From the NCBI GenBank assembly GCA_964576715.1, contig CAZNWE010000017.1, forward strand, positions 1-59,315: a DNA stretch of 59,315 nt, written 5' to 3'. Positions 34,032-43,000 of the stretch are shown in pieces. Below the pieces are notes generated by a model that ran no database searches, was not told where the DNA came from, and saw nothing but the letters and a program-made list of their open reading frames with translations. The number at the start of each line of letters is the position of its first letter. Positions within the stretch are counted from its first letter, which is position 1. The stretch comes from SLRI01 sp964576715 (GTDB taxonomy: Bacteria > Pseudomonadota > Alphaproteobacteria > Geminicoccales > Geminicoccaceae). The position numbers and the translations under genes are program-made.

Positions 34032-34208
34032 ATGACCATGTCGCTCTCGCCGACGACGCGCGGCCTGCGGCTCATTCGCGCCACGCTGGCCCCCTCGATC
34101 ACCGTGCCGCCGCCCGGCATTGGCGGTCCCGAGACGCTCCTCGTCACCGATACCAACCAGCCGATCGCGACCGAGACGGGCGCGCGCCTCATCACGGAGA
34201 CCGCCTGA
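34032..34208 (+). CDS. 58-residue protein between phage-like genes
   Basis: It starts ATG 34032, 1 bp after the preceding stop, and ends with a TGA that overlaps the next ATG (TGATG at 34206-34210). This tight packing is good evidence that it is translated. The sequence has GLRLIRATLAPSITVPPPG followed by PETLLVTDTNQPIA, ending RLITETA. It has no cysteines and no membrane segment. An alternative start is the ATG at 34038. Function unknown; its place is typical of small tail accessory genes. Confidence 0.6.
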   Translation: MTMSLSPTTRGLRLIRATLAPSITVPPPGIGGPETLLVTDTNQPIATETGARLITETA

Positions 34209-36529
34209 TGGCGACCAAACAGATCCACGAGCTGCCGTCCGTCCCGGCCTTGACCGGCGATGATCGCCTCCTCGTCTCGACCGCCGACGGCAATCTGACA
34301 CGGCAGGCGGCGCTCGACAGCATCGCCACCCGCATGCCCGGCGGCGGCGCCGTCGACCGGCGCATCGCCGCCAAGCTTGCGGATGCCGTTTCGGTTCGCG
34401 ATTTCGGTGCCCAGGGCGATGGCGTCGCAGACGATGCCCCCGCTTTCGCGGCCGCCATCGCCGGCCACCGCAGCATTTTCGTCCCGCCCGGCCAGTATCG
34501 GCTGTCGACCGTGGTCGACGTGCCTCCCGGTCGGACGATCCTCGGTGCCGGGCGCGACGACGCGACGATCCTCGCCGAGGCCGCCAACGCCTTCGTCTTC
34601 AGGCGGAACGAGGGGGCGTTCGCCATCGAGCCCGGCGCCACCGACGACTGGTGCCGGTCGATGCTCACCAATCTCACCATCCGCATGGCGGTCGGCGGGG
34701 TCGAAGTCTGGGGTCACGAGTTCCGCTTGAGCGATGTGAATTTCTATGGCGGTGCCGTCGCCGGCTGGTGTGTCGACCTGATCGATGCCAACGAATGCGT
34801 TGTCGAGAAGGTCAGCGGCGGCTATGGCGGCGCCAATTTCCGCCTGTTCGCCAGCGGTCTGCGCTTCAAGGCCGCCAAGCCCGAGGTCAATTATGGCGAC
34901 AGCCTGGTCTCGGAGGTTTCATTCAAGCTCGGCTCCGCCGAGACCATCGGCATCCTGCTCGACGGCAGCGTCGCGAGCAGCACCAACTGGATCAACAACA
35001 TGATCCTGCAGCGCTTGCAGGTGAATGCCCCGGTGAACGGCGGCGGGACCACCGCCTTGGCCGGGACCGTCGGCATCAGGCTGGTCAATGCCGCCCGCAT
35101 CAACCTGATCGACTGCGATGTCGAGGTGGTCGAGACCGGGTTCGAGGAGTATTCGGAAAGCAGCGGCGGCGTCGCTGGCGCCTGTGTCGCCAATACCTTC
35201 GTCGGCTGCATCACCCACTGGTGCCCGACCCCCTACAAGGACAGCAACGCCGCCTTCGCCCGCTCGGTGATCCAGCGCAACTTCATCGGCTGCGACAACA
35301 TGGCGCCGCTGAACACGCGGCTCGAGGCGGAGCTTGGCCGCTGCCAGGACGGCGATGCCTTTCTGGTCGGTGCCTGGCTGTTCAACCGGTTCAGCGAGCC
35401 GTCGATCCAGCTGCGCTCGCCGCAAAAGAACATTCTGCTGCTGACCGGCGACAACAAGGGAGCTGCGCAGGAGAAGGCCGACGGGCATGCCACCCAGGAC
35501 CAGCCCTATCGCGGCTTGATGATCGATATCGGCTCGAAGAATTCGGCCAAGCTCACCCGGCCGATCAGCATCGGTGCGCCGGATCCGGACAGCGGCAGTC
35601 CGATGCTCGATGTGCGGCTGGAACTGGGCAACGGCGAGCCCGAGCCCGGCGACGAGAACCATCAAGGCGAATTGGCCCGCATCCAGCTCAACGACCCGGT
35701 CTTGTTCCGGCCGCGGACGACCGAGCCGCTGCGCCCGATCGATGGTCTCATGCACTTCGCAGCGGCCCCGTCGGCGCTGCCCGCGACGGGCGAGCGCTAC
35801 CTCGGCCCGGGCATCTATGCCCGCCTGAATGGCGGCGAGTACTCGCCGGTCGCGGTGCAACGTGGCGCTGTTCCGGAGCGTGTCGTCAATTTCGATTGGA
35901 CCATCTCGGCCAACGATTTCGGCAAGATCCTTCGCGTCAGCCACGGCAATCCGCGCACCATTACGATCCCCGCCGGAATCGTCCCGGCCGGCGTCGGCGC
36001 GCGTCGCGTCTGGCTGATCCGCGAAGGTTCGGGGCCGGTTAGCCTCGTCGCCGGTCCTGGCATGACGCTGCGCCTGCCGCGGCCGGAGCGAAACTTCATT
36101 GCGCGGCAATATCAGGCCGTTGAGCTGGTGATCTTCGCCAACGACACGTGCTACGCCAACCATCTCGATCCCGACGTGGATTTGCAGTACACGCTGCGGG
36201 CCCGCACCTCGATCGGCTATTCGAGCGGGGTCGACGCCGTGCACATGGGCAATATCGTGCACGTCTCGCATGGCAGCGAGCAGGTCGATGTTCTGTTCGG
36301 GCCCGGCCTCGTGCCGGCGGGTGCCGAGGCCGCCTGGATCAAGCTGGTCAAGGCCGGCAATGCGAACGTCCGGATCATCGCGACCCCGGAGATGACGCTG
36401 AAGGTGCCGGGTGGCGGCAGTGAGTACGTCATCACCCAGCTCAACAAGATGGTCGAGGTCTACGTCACCGCCGCGAGCGGCCCGGCGGCAATGAACGGCA
36501 TGACCAACCACGTCTACATCCGCGATTGA
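34208..36529 (+). CDS. tailspike/tail-fibre-like parallel beta-helix protein (pectate lyase superfamily)
   Basis: A 773-residue protein. The N-terminus (TKQIHELPSVPALTGDDRLLVS) matches the phage tail-fibre pattern in which a short beta-rich head precedes the spike. Residues about 58-75 contain VSVRDFGAQGDGVADD, the hallmark of the Pectate_lyase_3/tailspike beta-helix family, and the body to about residue 400 is rich in short beta-turns. The C-terminal third has two similar modules (ANDFGKILRVSHG...ITIPAG and VDAVHMGNIVHVSHG...LFGPG), suggesting repeated beta domains. Such proteins bind or cleave surface polysaccharide. No signal peptide is present. No capsid, portal or terminase genes accompany it. 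Confidence 0.78.
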   Translation: MATKQIHELPSVPALTGDDRLLVSTADGNLTRQAALDSIATRMPGGGAVDRRIAAKLADAVSVRDFGAQGDGVADDAPAFAAAIAGHRSIFVPPGQYRLSTVVDVPPGRTILGAGRDDATILAEAANAFVFRRNEGAFAIEPGATDDWCRSMLTNLTIRMAVGGVEVWGHEFRLSDVNFYGGAVAGWCVDLIDANECVVEKVSGGYGGANFRLFASGLRFKAAKPEVNYGDSLVSEVSFKLGSAETIGILLDGSVASSTNWINNMILQRLQVNAPVNGGGTTALAGTVGIRLVNAARINLIDCDVEVVETGFEEYSESSGGVAGACVANTFVGCITHWCPTPYKDSNAAFARSVIQRNFIGCDNMAPLNTRLEAELGRCQDGDAFLVGAWLFNRFSEPSIQLRSPQKNILLLTGDNKGAAQEKADGHATQDQPYRGLMIDIGSKNSAKLTRPISIGAPDPDSGSPMLDVRLELGNGEPEPGDENHQGELARIQLNDPVLFRPRTTEPLRPIDGLMHFAAAPSALPATGERYLGPGIYARLNGGEYSPVAVQRGAVPERVVNFDWTISANDFGKILRVSHGNPRTITIPAGIVPAGVGARRVWLIREGSGPVSLVAGPGMTLRLPRPERNFIARQYQAVELVIFANDTCYANHLDPDVDLQYTLRARTSIGYSSGVDAVHMGNIVHVSHGSEQVDVLFGPGLVPAGAEAAWIKLVKAGNANVRIIATPEMTLKVPGGGSEYVITQLNKMVEVYVTAASGPAAMNGMTNHVYIRD

Positions 36530-36832
36530 GCCGGTCGCCAGCAACGCGCGATCGCTGCGACCAATGCGATGCCGTTGCGTTGACTCAGGTCAATGCGGCG
36601 CCCCCGAAGAATGGCACAGTCCGAGGACCTCGCGAACTTTCGATCGGAGGTTCAACAGGGGACGCGGCGGGCCGATCGGGGGAGTTCGATGCGGCAGCCG
36701 CGACGTAGCGCGGAGAGGGAGCCTGCCATCCCTCTCCGCGGCCTGTTCCTGGACACCGCGAAGGGCGTTCCTACCTTGTAGGGTGGAGGACGGGTATGAA
36801 CCGTCGGATCATCGGCACAAAGGTATCGAGCG
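36530..36832. other. intergenic region upstream of phhB
   Basis: About 300 bp without a convincing gene. A short frame from ATG 36611 has no Shine-Dalgarno. It holds the FNR/FixK-type box described separately at 36580-36593 and, near 36769-36782, a small hairpin (CCTACCTTGTAGG). Confidence 0.45.
36580..36593. promoter_or_regulatory. candidate FNR/FixK-type box (anaerobox)
   Basis: TTGACTCAGGTCAA is a perfect dyad (TTGAC, 4 nt, GTCAA) that fits the TTGA-N6-TCAA consensus of the FNR/FixK branch of CRP-family regulators. The nearest downstream gene is phhB, 240 bp away, so the regulated transcript may start well upstream of it or be a small RNA. Known alphaproteobacterial sites have the same spacing and centre. 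Confidence 0.5.
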
Positions 36833-37171
36833 ATGTCGGACACCCTCGAGCAGCGGCACTGCACCCCGTGCCAAGGCGGCGTCGACCCCCTCGACGAGGC
36901 CGCCGCTAAGGCCTACCTCGCCGGCGTCCAGGAATGGACGCTGGCGGCCGACGGCAAGCGCATCGAGCGGCGCTTCAGCTTCAAGACCTTCGCCCAAGCC
37001 CTGGCCTTCGTGAACGAGGTCGGCGCTGTCGCTGAGGCCGAAAACCATCATCCCGATATCAGCTTTGGCTGGGGCTATGCGACGATCTCGCTGCAAACCC
37101 ACAAGATCGGCGGTTTGCACGAGAACGACTTCATCCTGGCCGCCAAGGTCGACGCCATCGAGCGGCCTTGA
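36833..37171 (+). CDS. phhB: 4a-hydroxytetrahydrobiopterin dehydratase (PCD)
   Basis: A 112-residue protein of the pterin-4a-carbinolamine dehydratase family. The active-site segment ENHHPDISFGWGYATISLQTH contains the paired histidines and the downstream His of the catalytic pocket. The enzyme dehydrates 4a-hydroxytetrahydropterin, normally recycling cofactor for phenylalanine hydroxylase. No phhA is visible nearby, and many bacteria carry the gene alone, where a role in molybdopterin or other pterin metabolism has been proposed. It is followed by tRNA-Pro. Confidence 0.93.
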   Translation: MSDTLEQRHCTPCQGGVDPLDEAAAKAYLAGVQEWTLAADGKRIERRFSFKTFAQALAFVNEVGAVAEAENHHPDISFGWGYATISLQTHKIGGLHENDFILAAKVDAIERP

Positions 37172-37240
37172 CGGCACCCCGCGACGCCGCTCAGCCCGCT
37201 TGCAGCACCGGCCGCTTTCGCCTATGTCAGCCTTCGTTAT

Positions 37241-37317
37241 CGGAGTGTAGCTCAGCCTGGTAGAGCACCGTCTTCGGGAGGCGGGGGCCGCAGGTTCAAA
37301 TCCTGCCACTCCGACCA
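37241..37317 (+). tRNA. tRNA-Pro (anticodon CGG)
   Basis: A 77-nt cloverleaf with encoded CCA. The acceptor arms CGGAGTG and CACTCCG pair fully. The D-arm is AGCTCAGCCTGGTAGAGC, the anticodon arm CCGTC-TTCGGGA-GGCGG (with one T-G pair), and the T-arm GCAGG-TTCAAAT-CCTGC. The anticodon loop TTCGGGA gives CGG, which reads the proline codon CCG, a frequent codon in this GC-rich genome. Confidence 0.96.
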
Positions 37318-37529
37318 TCCTGGGCGTAGTTCGCGACCATCGACGCCTGCAAATACGGTCGGGTGGCCGTAGTAGCGGCATCGAAGCCTGGACATTTGGC
37401 AACCGCGACAGCCTTATCGCCACCTGACCACGGCTTATGGCGCAACAACCGGCTATCGCGGCCGGCCCTGACCGCGCGTCGCGTTGCTCAACGCCCTACT
37501 CGGCAGGTGCCGCAGCGGCGACAAGTTGA

Positions 37530-37815
37530 CAAGAGTATCGGCCGCGCCGCGCTGGTCGGCCGCTACACCGTGGTGTGCGGGATCGACGGTCACGACCGCT
37601 GGCGCCGGGAACTGGCCGTCTGCTACCACGATGGATAAAAGCTCAGCGGGGCGATCGTCCGCCGAGGCCGGGCGCTGGCCTGGCTTCTCAGGACCGGTGC
37701 CGTGCTCGGGCCACCCTTCGACGACGCAGAGCGAGCGGCCAGCACGAGGCGGTGCGGATGTGTCAGGAAACCTTCGCGGACCCCCGGCTTTGCCGTCGAC
37801 GGGCCAGCCACAGGG
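37530..37815 (+). pseudogene. degraded thermonuclease (SNase-like) gene
   Basis: Between tRNA-Pro and the rhodanese gene, the frame at about 37537 reads IGRAALVGRYTVVCGIDGHDRWRR-type sequence, then ELAVCYHDG, a TAA stop (37636-37638), and continues KLSGAIVRRGRALAWLLRTGA. This matches the order of alphaproteobacterial thermonuclease-like proteins (IGGRPV.C.V..RDRYGR.VA.C..GG.DLN..LV..GWALA). The usual C-terminus then appears one frame over (HEAVRMCQETFADPRLCRRR, compare GMWQGTF..PW.WRR). So there is at least one in-frame stop and one frameshift, and the N-terminal catalytic portion is missing or unrecognisable. The match is from memory of the family pattern. Confidence 0.6.
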
Positions 37816-37816
37816 G

Positions 37817-38185
37817 ATGACAAGGATGGCTTGGCGCGACTGGCTGCCGTTCGGAGCCGTCCCCGAGATCGCACCCGAGGACTTGGCCGAAAGCCTGCAG
37901 ACCGCCGACCCGCCAATCGTCGTCGACGTGCGCACCGGGCTCGAGTTTCGCCAGGGCCATATCGCCGGCGCCCGTCACATTCCCGTGCAGACGCTCCGTC
38001 GCAGCCTGTCCTCGCTCGCCCTCGATCCCAAAGTTACCGTCGTTGCGGTATGCAAGACCGCGCATCGGTCGGTGCCGGCCGTGCGGTTGTTCGCAGCGGC
38101 CGGCTTGACCGCCGTGCAGCTGGCCGGCGGCATGGATCGCTGGCGGCGGCGGGGGCTGCCCCTGGTTCGAGGAGACGCCACTTGA
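37817..38185 (+). CDS. rhodanese-like sulfurtransferase
   Basis: A 122-residue single rhodanese domain. VVDVRTGLEFRQGHIAGARHIPV gives the conserved N-terminal fold and the active-site loop is CKTAHRS with the catalytic Cys79. GGMDRWRRRGLPL closes the domain. It likely transfers sulfur from thiosulfate or a persulfide to an acceptor in the cytoplasm. The start could be ATG 37817 or 37826; neither has an ideal Shine-Dalgarno. The stop overlaps the TTG start of the DsbA-like gene by 2 bp, so the two redox/sulfur proteins are probably coexpressed. Confidence 0.88.
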   Translation: MTRMAWRDWLPFGAVPEIAPEDLAESLQTADPPIVVDVRTGLEFRQGHIAGARHIPVQTLRRSLSSLALDPKVTVVAVCKTAHRSVPAVRLFAAAGLTAVQLAGGMDRWRRRGLPLVRGDAT

Positions 38186-38811
38186 CCCTGCAACTGCTCT
38201 ATTTCGCCAACCCGATGTGCTCCTGGTGCTGGGGATTTCAGCCGGTGATCCAGAGCCTTGTCGAACGTGGCTACTCGATCACCGTGGCCCTCGGCACGCT
38301 CGGCGCCGAGCGGGTTCGGCCGATGCGCGATAGCGACAAGGCCAAGGTGCGAGAGCACTGGGAGCACGTCGTCGAGCGTACCGGTCAAGCCTTCGACTTC
38401 GGCTTCTTCGAACGGCAGGGCTTCGTCTACGACACCGAGCCGCCGTGCCGGGCCCTGGTCGTCGTCCGCGGCCGCTATCCAGCGCTAGCCGTGCCGTTTC
38501 TCGGCCGCTTGCAGGAGCGCTTCTATGCGCTGGGGCAGGACATTACCGATCCGCTCGTGCTGCGCGAGGCGGCCGGCGAGTTCGGCGTCGACGCCGACCG
38601 GTTCGATGCCGCATTTGCCGACCCTGCGACCGCCGCCGAGGTCGCTGCCGAGTGGCAACAAACGGCGGCGCTCGGGGTGACCGGCTATCCCACGCTGCTG
38701 GCATTGCGGCCCGGCAAGCCCGCGGTGGTCACCATCGGCTGGCGCCCGCCGGCCGATGTCCTGGCCAGCCTCGATGCCCTCCAGGAAAGGCCGCCCGCGG
38801 CCCGAAGGTAA
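38182..38811 (+). CDS. DsbA-family (FrnE-like) thioredoxin-fold protein
   Basis: A 209-residue cytoplasmic protein. The TTG start at 38182 is chosen because GGAG (38171-38174) lies 7 nt upstream and the reading frame begins LQLLYFANPMCSWCWGF right after it. The CSWC motif (Cys13, Cys16) is the redox site, and GVTGYPTLL supplies the cis-proline loop. It matches DsbA/FrnE-type proteins without a signal peptide, which may handle cytoplasmic disulfides or thiol stress. It follows the rhodanese gene directly. Confidence 0.85.
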   Translation: MTLQLLYFANPMCSWCWGFQPVIQSLVERGYSITVALGTLGAERVRPMRDSDKAKVREHWEHVVERTGQAFDFGFFERQGFVYDTEPPCRALVVVRGRYPALAVPFLGRLQERFYALGQDITDPLVLREAAGEFGVDADRFDAAFADPATAAEVAAEWQQTAALGVTGYPTLLALRPGKPAVVTIGWRPPADVLASLDALQERPPAARR

Positions 38812-38936
38812 CCGGCAGGCTCGCGCTCGGAAGGTGCCTGGTAGGGCGGAGCCGCAGTGCAGAAATCGGCTATCGGCACCTCCGCTTGGCGTCTAAACGT
38901 CCATGAGTGCCCTAGGCTGAGAATCCGGAGCGAGGA

Positions 38937-40052
38937 ATGCGGTTACTGGTTTGCCTGTTGGTTCTTCTCGTGCTCCACGCGGGGAGCGCCAGCGCGCAGG
39001 ATGAGGCTCCAGCACAGCAGGCGCCGCCCCCGGCGGTGACGGTCGTGTCGGTCGAGGCTACGGATGTCACGCCCACGATGGCGTTCACCGGTCGGATCGA
39101 GGCCGTCGACAAAGTCGCGTTGATTGCGCGTGTCGACGGATTCCTGGAGGCGCAGCCGTTCATCGAGGGCAGCATCGTCCAGGCGGGTGATCTCCTCTTC
39201 GCCATTGAGAAGGGGCCCTACGAGGCCCGACTCGGCGAGGTTGACGCCGACATTGCCGCCGCCCAGGCCGAGCTGACCCTGGCGCAACTCGAGGTCGATC
39301 GCCAGACGACGCTAGTGGCACGGCAAGCCGCGGCCCAAGCCGTGCTCGACCAGGCGACCGCGTTTGCCGGCAAGGCCGAGGCCGAGCTCCTGCGGGCGCA
39401 AGCGTCGCGCGCCCGGGCCGAGCTCGACCTTTCCTACACCGACATCAAGGCACCGTTTACCGGGCGGATCGGGCGGTCGGTCGTTTCGGTCGGCGACTTT
39501 CTCTCACCCGCCACCGGCACGCTGGCCACACTGGTGAGCCAGGATCCGATGTACGTGACCTTCCCGATCACCCAGCGCGAGCTGCTCGACGTTCGCCGCC
39601 AGGCCGCCGACGCCGGCTTTGACGAATCGGCCGTCTCGGTCCGGGCCCGGCTGGCTGACGGCACTGTCTACGACGAGGTCGGTACGCTGAATTTCGTCGA
39701 TGTTCAGGTCAACCCCGGCACCGACACGGTGGCGGTGCGCGCCCAGCTCCCGAATCCGAACGGCACGCTGATCGATCAGCAGCTGGTGACCGCCATGGTC
39801 GAGATCGCGCGGCCCGAGCAGGCGCTCCTGGTGCCGCAACAGGCGACCCTGGTCGACCAGGGCGGCCGCTTCGTGCTGGTCGTTGGTGACAATGACACCG
39901 TCGAGCAGCGGCCGATCACGGTCGGCCGGACGGTGGACGGCAACTTTATCGTCAGGGACGGCCTCGTGCAGGGCGAGCGGGTGATCATCGAGGGGATTCA
40001 ACGGGTCCGCCCCGGCATGGTGGTCGATCCCGCCCCGGCCGCGGGAAGCTGA
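38937..40052 (+). CDS. RND efflux periplasmic adaptor subunit (HlyD/AcrA family)
   Basis: A 371-residue membrane-fusion protein. A signal peptide (about 1-20) precedes a barrel-sandwich lipoyl half (VALIARVDGFLEAQPFIEGS), a coiled-coil hairpin (about 95-155, rich in A, E, L and Q), the second lipoyl half (LSYTDIKAPFTGRIGR) and beta-barrel/membrane-proximal domains. The Cys of the AcrA-type lipobox is absent, so it is probably a soluble or membrane-attached non-lipidated adaptor. GGAGCGAGGA precedes the ATG. It forms an operon with the RND pump 4 bp later. No TolC-like gene is nearby. Confidence 0.92.
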   Translation: MRLLVCLLVLLVLHAGSASAQDEAPAQQAPPPAVTVVSVEATDVTPTMAFTGRIEAVDKVALIARVDGFLEAQPFIEGSIVQAGDLLFAIEKGPYEARLGEVDADIAAAQAELTLAQLEVDRQTTLVARQAAAQAVLDQATAFAGKAEAELLRAQASRARAELDLSYTDIKAPFTGRIGRSVVSVGDFLSPATGTLATLVSQDPMYVTFPITQRELLDVRRQAADAGFDESAVSVRARLADGTVYDEVGTLNFVDVQVNPGTDTVAVRAQLPNPNGTLIDQQLVTAMVEIARPEQALLVPQQATLVDQGGRFVLVVGDNDTVEQRPITVGRTVDGNFIVRDGLVQGERVIIEGIQRVRPGMVVDPAPAAGS

Positions 40053-40056
40053 GCCG

Positions 40057-43000
40057 ATGATCTCCGCCGTCTTCGTCGACCGGCCGCGCCTCGCGATGGT
40101 CATCTCGATCGTCATCACGCTGGCCGGCCTGATCGCCATGCAGGCGATTCCGACCGCCCAGTTTCCCGAGATCGTGCCGCCACAGGTCTCGGTGACGACG
40201 AGCTATCCAGGCGCTGGGGCGGAAGTCGTCGAGGCGACGGTGGCACAGGTGATCGAGGCCCAGGTCGTGGGTGTGGAGAACATGCTCTACATGAAGTCGA
40301 CCAGCGGCAATGACGGCAGCTACACGCTGACCGTCAGCTTTTCGGTCGGCAGCGACGCGGACATCAACACCGTCAACGTGCAGAACCGGGTGGCGCAAGC
40401 CTTGCCCAAGCTGCCCGAGGAGGTGCAGCGCCAGGGGGTCACGACCAAGAAGAAATCGGCCGCCTTCCTGCAGATGGTCAGCCTCTTCTCACCCGATCAG
40501 AGCCGCGATGCGCTCTATCTCTCGAACTACGCGACGATCAACATCATCGACCAGATCAAGCGGGTGCCGGGAGTCGGCGACGCCTTCCTTTTCGGTAGCC
40601 TCGATTACGCGATGCGGGTCTGGCTCGACAGCGAACGGCTGACCTCCCTCGGCCTCACCCCCAACGACGTGGTCACCGCCATTCGCTCGCAGAATATCCA
40701 GGCTGCGGCCGGCAGAATCGGTGCCCAGCCGATGGCCGATGCCGAGCTGCAGCTCAACATCCAGACCCAGGGCCGGCTCACCGATGCAGCCGAGTTCGAG
40801 CGGATCGTGGTCCGCGCCAATGCGGACGGCTCGTTCGTCCGGGTCGGCGACGTCGCCCGGGTGGAACTCGGGGCGCGCAGCTCGGATGTCGTCGCTCGCT
40901 TCAATGGCGGCCCGGGTGCCGTGATCGCCATTCAGCAGCTGCCGGGCTCGAACGCCATCGCCACGGCCGAGGGCGTGCGGCAACTGCTCGGCGACCTGGA
41001 GATGCGTTTTCCCAGCGGTGTCGCTTATGCCATTCCCTACGACACCACCGAGTTCATCGAGGCGAGCATCGAGGAGGTCATCCGGACGCTGTTCGAGGCC
41101 TTCATCCTCGTCATCATCGTGGTCTTCCTCTTCCTCGGCAATGCCCGGGCCACGCTGATCCCACTGATCGCCGTGCCGGTGGCGCTGATCGGCACCTTCG
41201 CGGTCATGCTGGTCCTCGGCTTCTCCGCCAACACCGTCTCGCTCCTGGCCCTGGTCCTCGCGATCGGCATCGTCGTCGACGACGCCATCGTCGTCGTCGA
41301 GGCGGTCGAGGCCAAGCTCGAAGCCGAGCCCGACCTCTCGGTCGCCGACGCCACCAAGGCGGCGATGGGCGAGATCACTGCCCCCATCATCGCGATCACG
41401 CTGGTGCTGCTCTCGGTCTTCGTGCCGGTGGCCTTCATCCCCGGCATCTCGGGCCAGCTCTACCAGCAGTTCGCCGTGGCCGTGTCGGTCTCCATGGTGA
41501 TCTCGGCGATCAACGCGCTGACCCTCTCGCCCGCCCTCTGCGCCGTGCTCTTGAAGCACAGCCACGGGCCCAAGCGGGGGCCGATGCGCTACGTGCTCGC
41601 CACCATCGATCGCTGCCGCGACGGTTATGCCGCCATCGTCGCCCGGCTGGTTCGGGTCGCCTTCATCAGCCTCGTCCTGCTCGCCGGCTTCGTGGTCGGC
41701 ACCGGGTGGCTCTTCACCCATGTGCCGACGGGCTTTTTGCCCGACGAGGACCAGGGCGTCGTCTTCATCGAGGTGCAGCTGCCCGAGGGTGCGTCGGTCA
41801 ACCGCACCGGCACCGCCATCCAGCACGTCGAGGCCATCGTTCAGGATGCGCCCGGGGTCGTCGATGTGACCAGCGTCGTCGGCTACAGCTTCCTCGACGG
41901 TCTAGCCAAGCCGAATGCCGGCTTCTTTGCGCTGACCCTCGCCGACTTCGCCGAGCGAACCGAGCCGGAGGCTCGAGCACAGGCCTTGATCGACCGGTTC
42001 CGTCGGGAATTCGCGACCTTCCGCGAAGCCGTCGTCATCCCGTTCAATTTGCCGCCGATCATCGGTCTCGGCACCGGTTCAGGCTTCGAGTTCCAGCTGC
42101 TCGATCTGCAGGGCGGCAGTCCCGCCGACCTCGCGGCTGCGGCCAACGGCCTGATCGTCGCGGCCAATGAGGACGAGCGCCTCGGTGCTGTCTACACCAC
42201 CTTTGCCGCCGCCACGCCGCAGCTCTTTTTGGACATCGACCGCGAGCGGGCGCAGACGCTGGGCATCAACCTCGGCGACGTGTTCAACGCCCTGCAGTCG
42301 ACACTCGGCGGCTTCTACGTCAATGATTTCAACCTCTTCGGCCGCACCTGGCAGGTGCTGATCCAGGGCGAGGAGGCGGATCGGGCGGCGGTCGAGGACA
42401 TCTACCGGATCAACGTCAGAAACGCGGACGGCCAGATGGTGCCGCTCCGCGCCATCCTCGAGCCGCAGCTGATCCTGGGACCGCAGTTCATCCTCCGCTA
42501 CAACAACTTCCGCAGCATCACCATCTCCGGCCAGCCGGCCGAAGGCCGCAGCTCCGGCGAGGCCATCGCCGCGATGGAGGAGGTGGCAGCGAACACGTTG
42601 CCGGAGGGCTACAGCTTCGCCTGGACCGGCACGGCCCTGCAGGAGAAGGAGGCGGCGGGTCAGACCGGCATCATCCTCGGCCTCGCCGTCCTCTTCGCTT
42701 TCCTCTTCCTGGTCGGACTCTACGAGAGCTGGACCATTCCCGTGCCTGTGCTGCTCTCGGTCACGGTCGGCATCTTCGGCGCCATGCTGGGCCTGCTGAT
42801 CGCGTCGCTCGAGAACAACATCTATGCCCAGATCGGCATCGTCGTCCTGATCGCGCTCGCCGCCAAGAACGGCATCCTGATCGTCGAATTCGCCAAGATG
42901 CGGCGCGAAGAGGGCCACTCGATCACCGAAGCCGCGGTGATGGGCTCGCGCGAACGCTTCCGGGCGGTGATGATGACGAGCTTCGCCTTCATCGCCGGCC

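Noticed and set aside
34208..36529. Intact prophage around the tailspike-like gene.
   Set aside because: No integrase, terminase, portal, capsid or lysis genes appear in the flanking 24 kb; the neighbours are chromosomal glycan and housekeeping genes.
36593..36781. Small ORF upstream of phhB.
   Set aside because: No Shine-Dalgarno and no recognisable motif; composition like the non-coding strand context.
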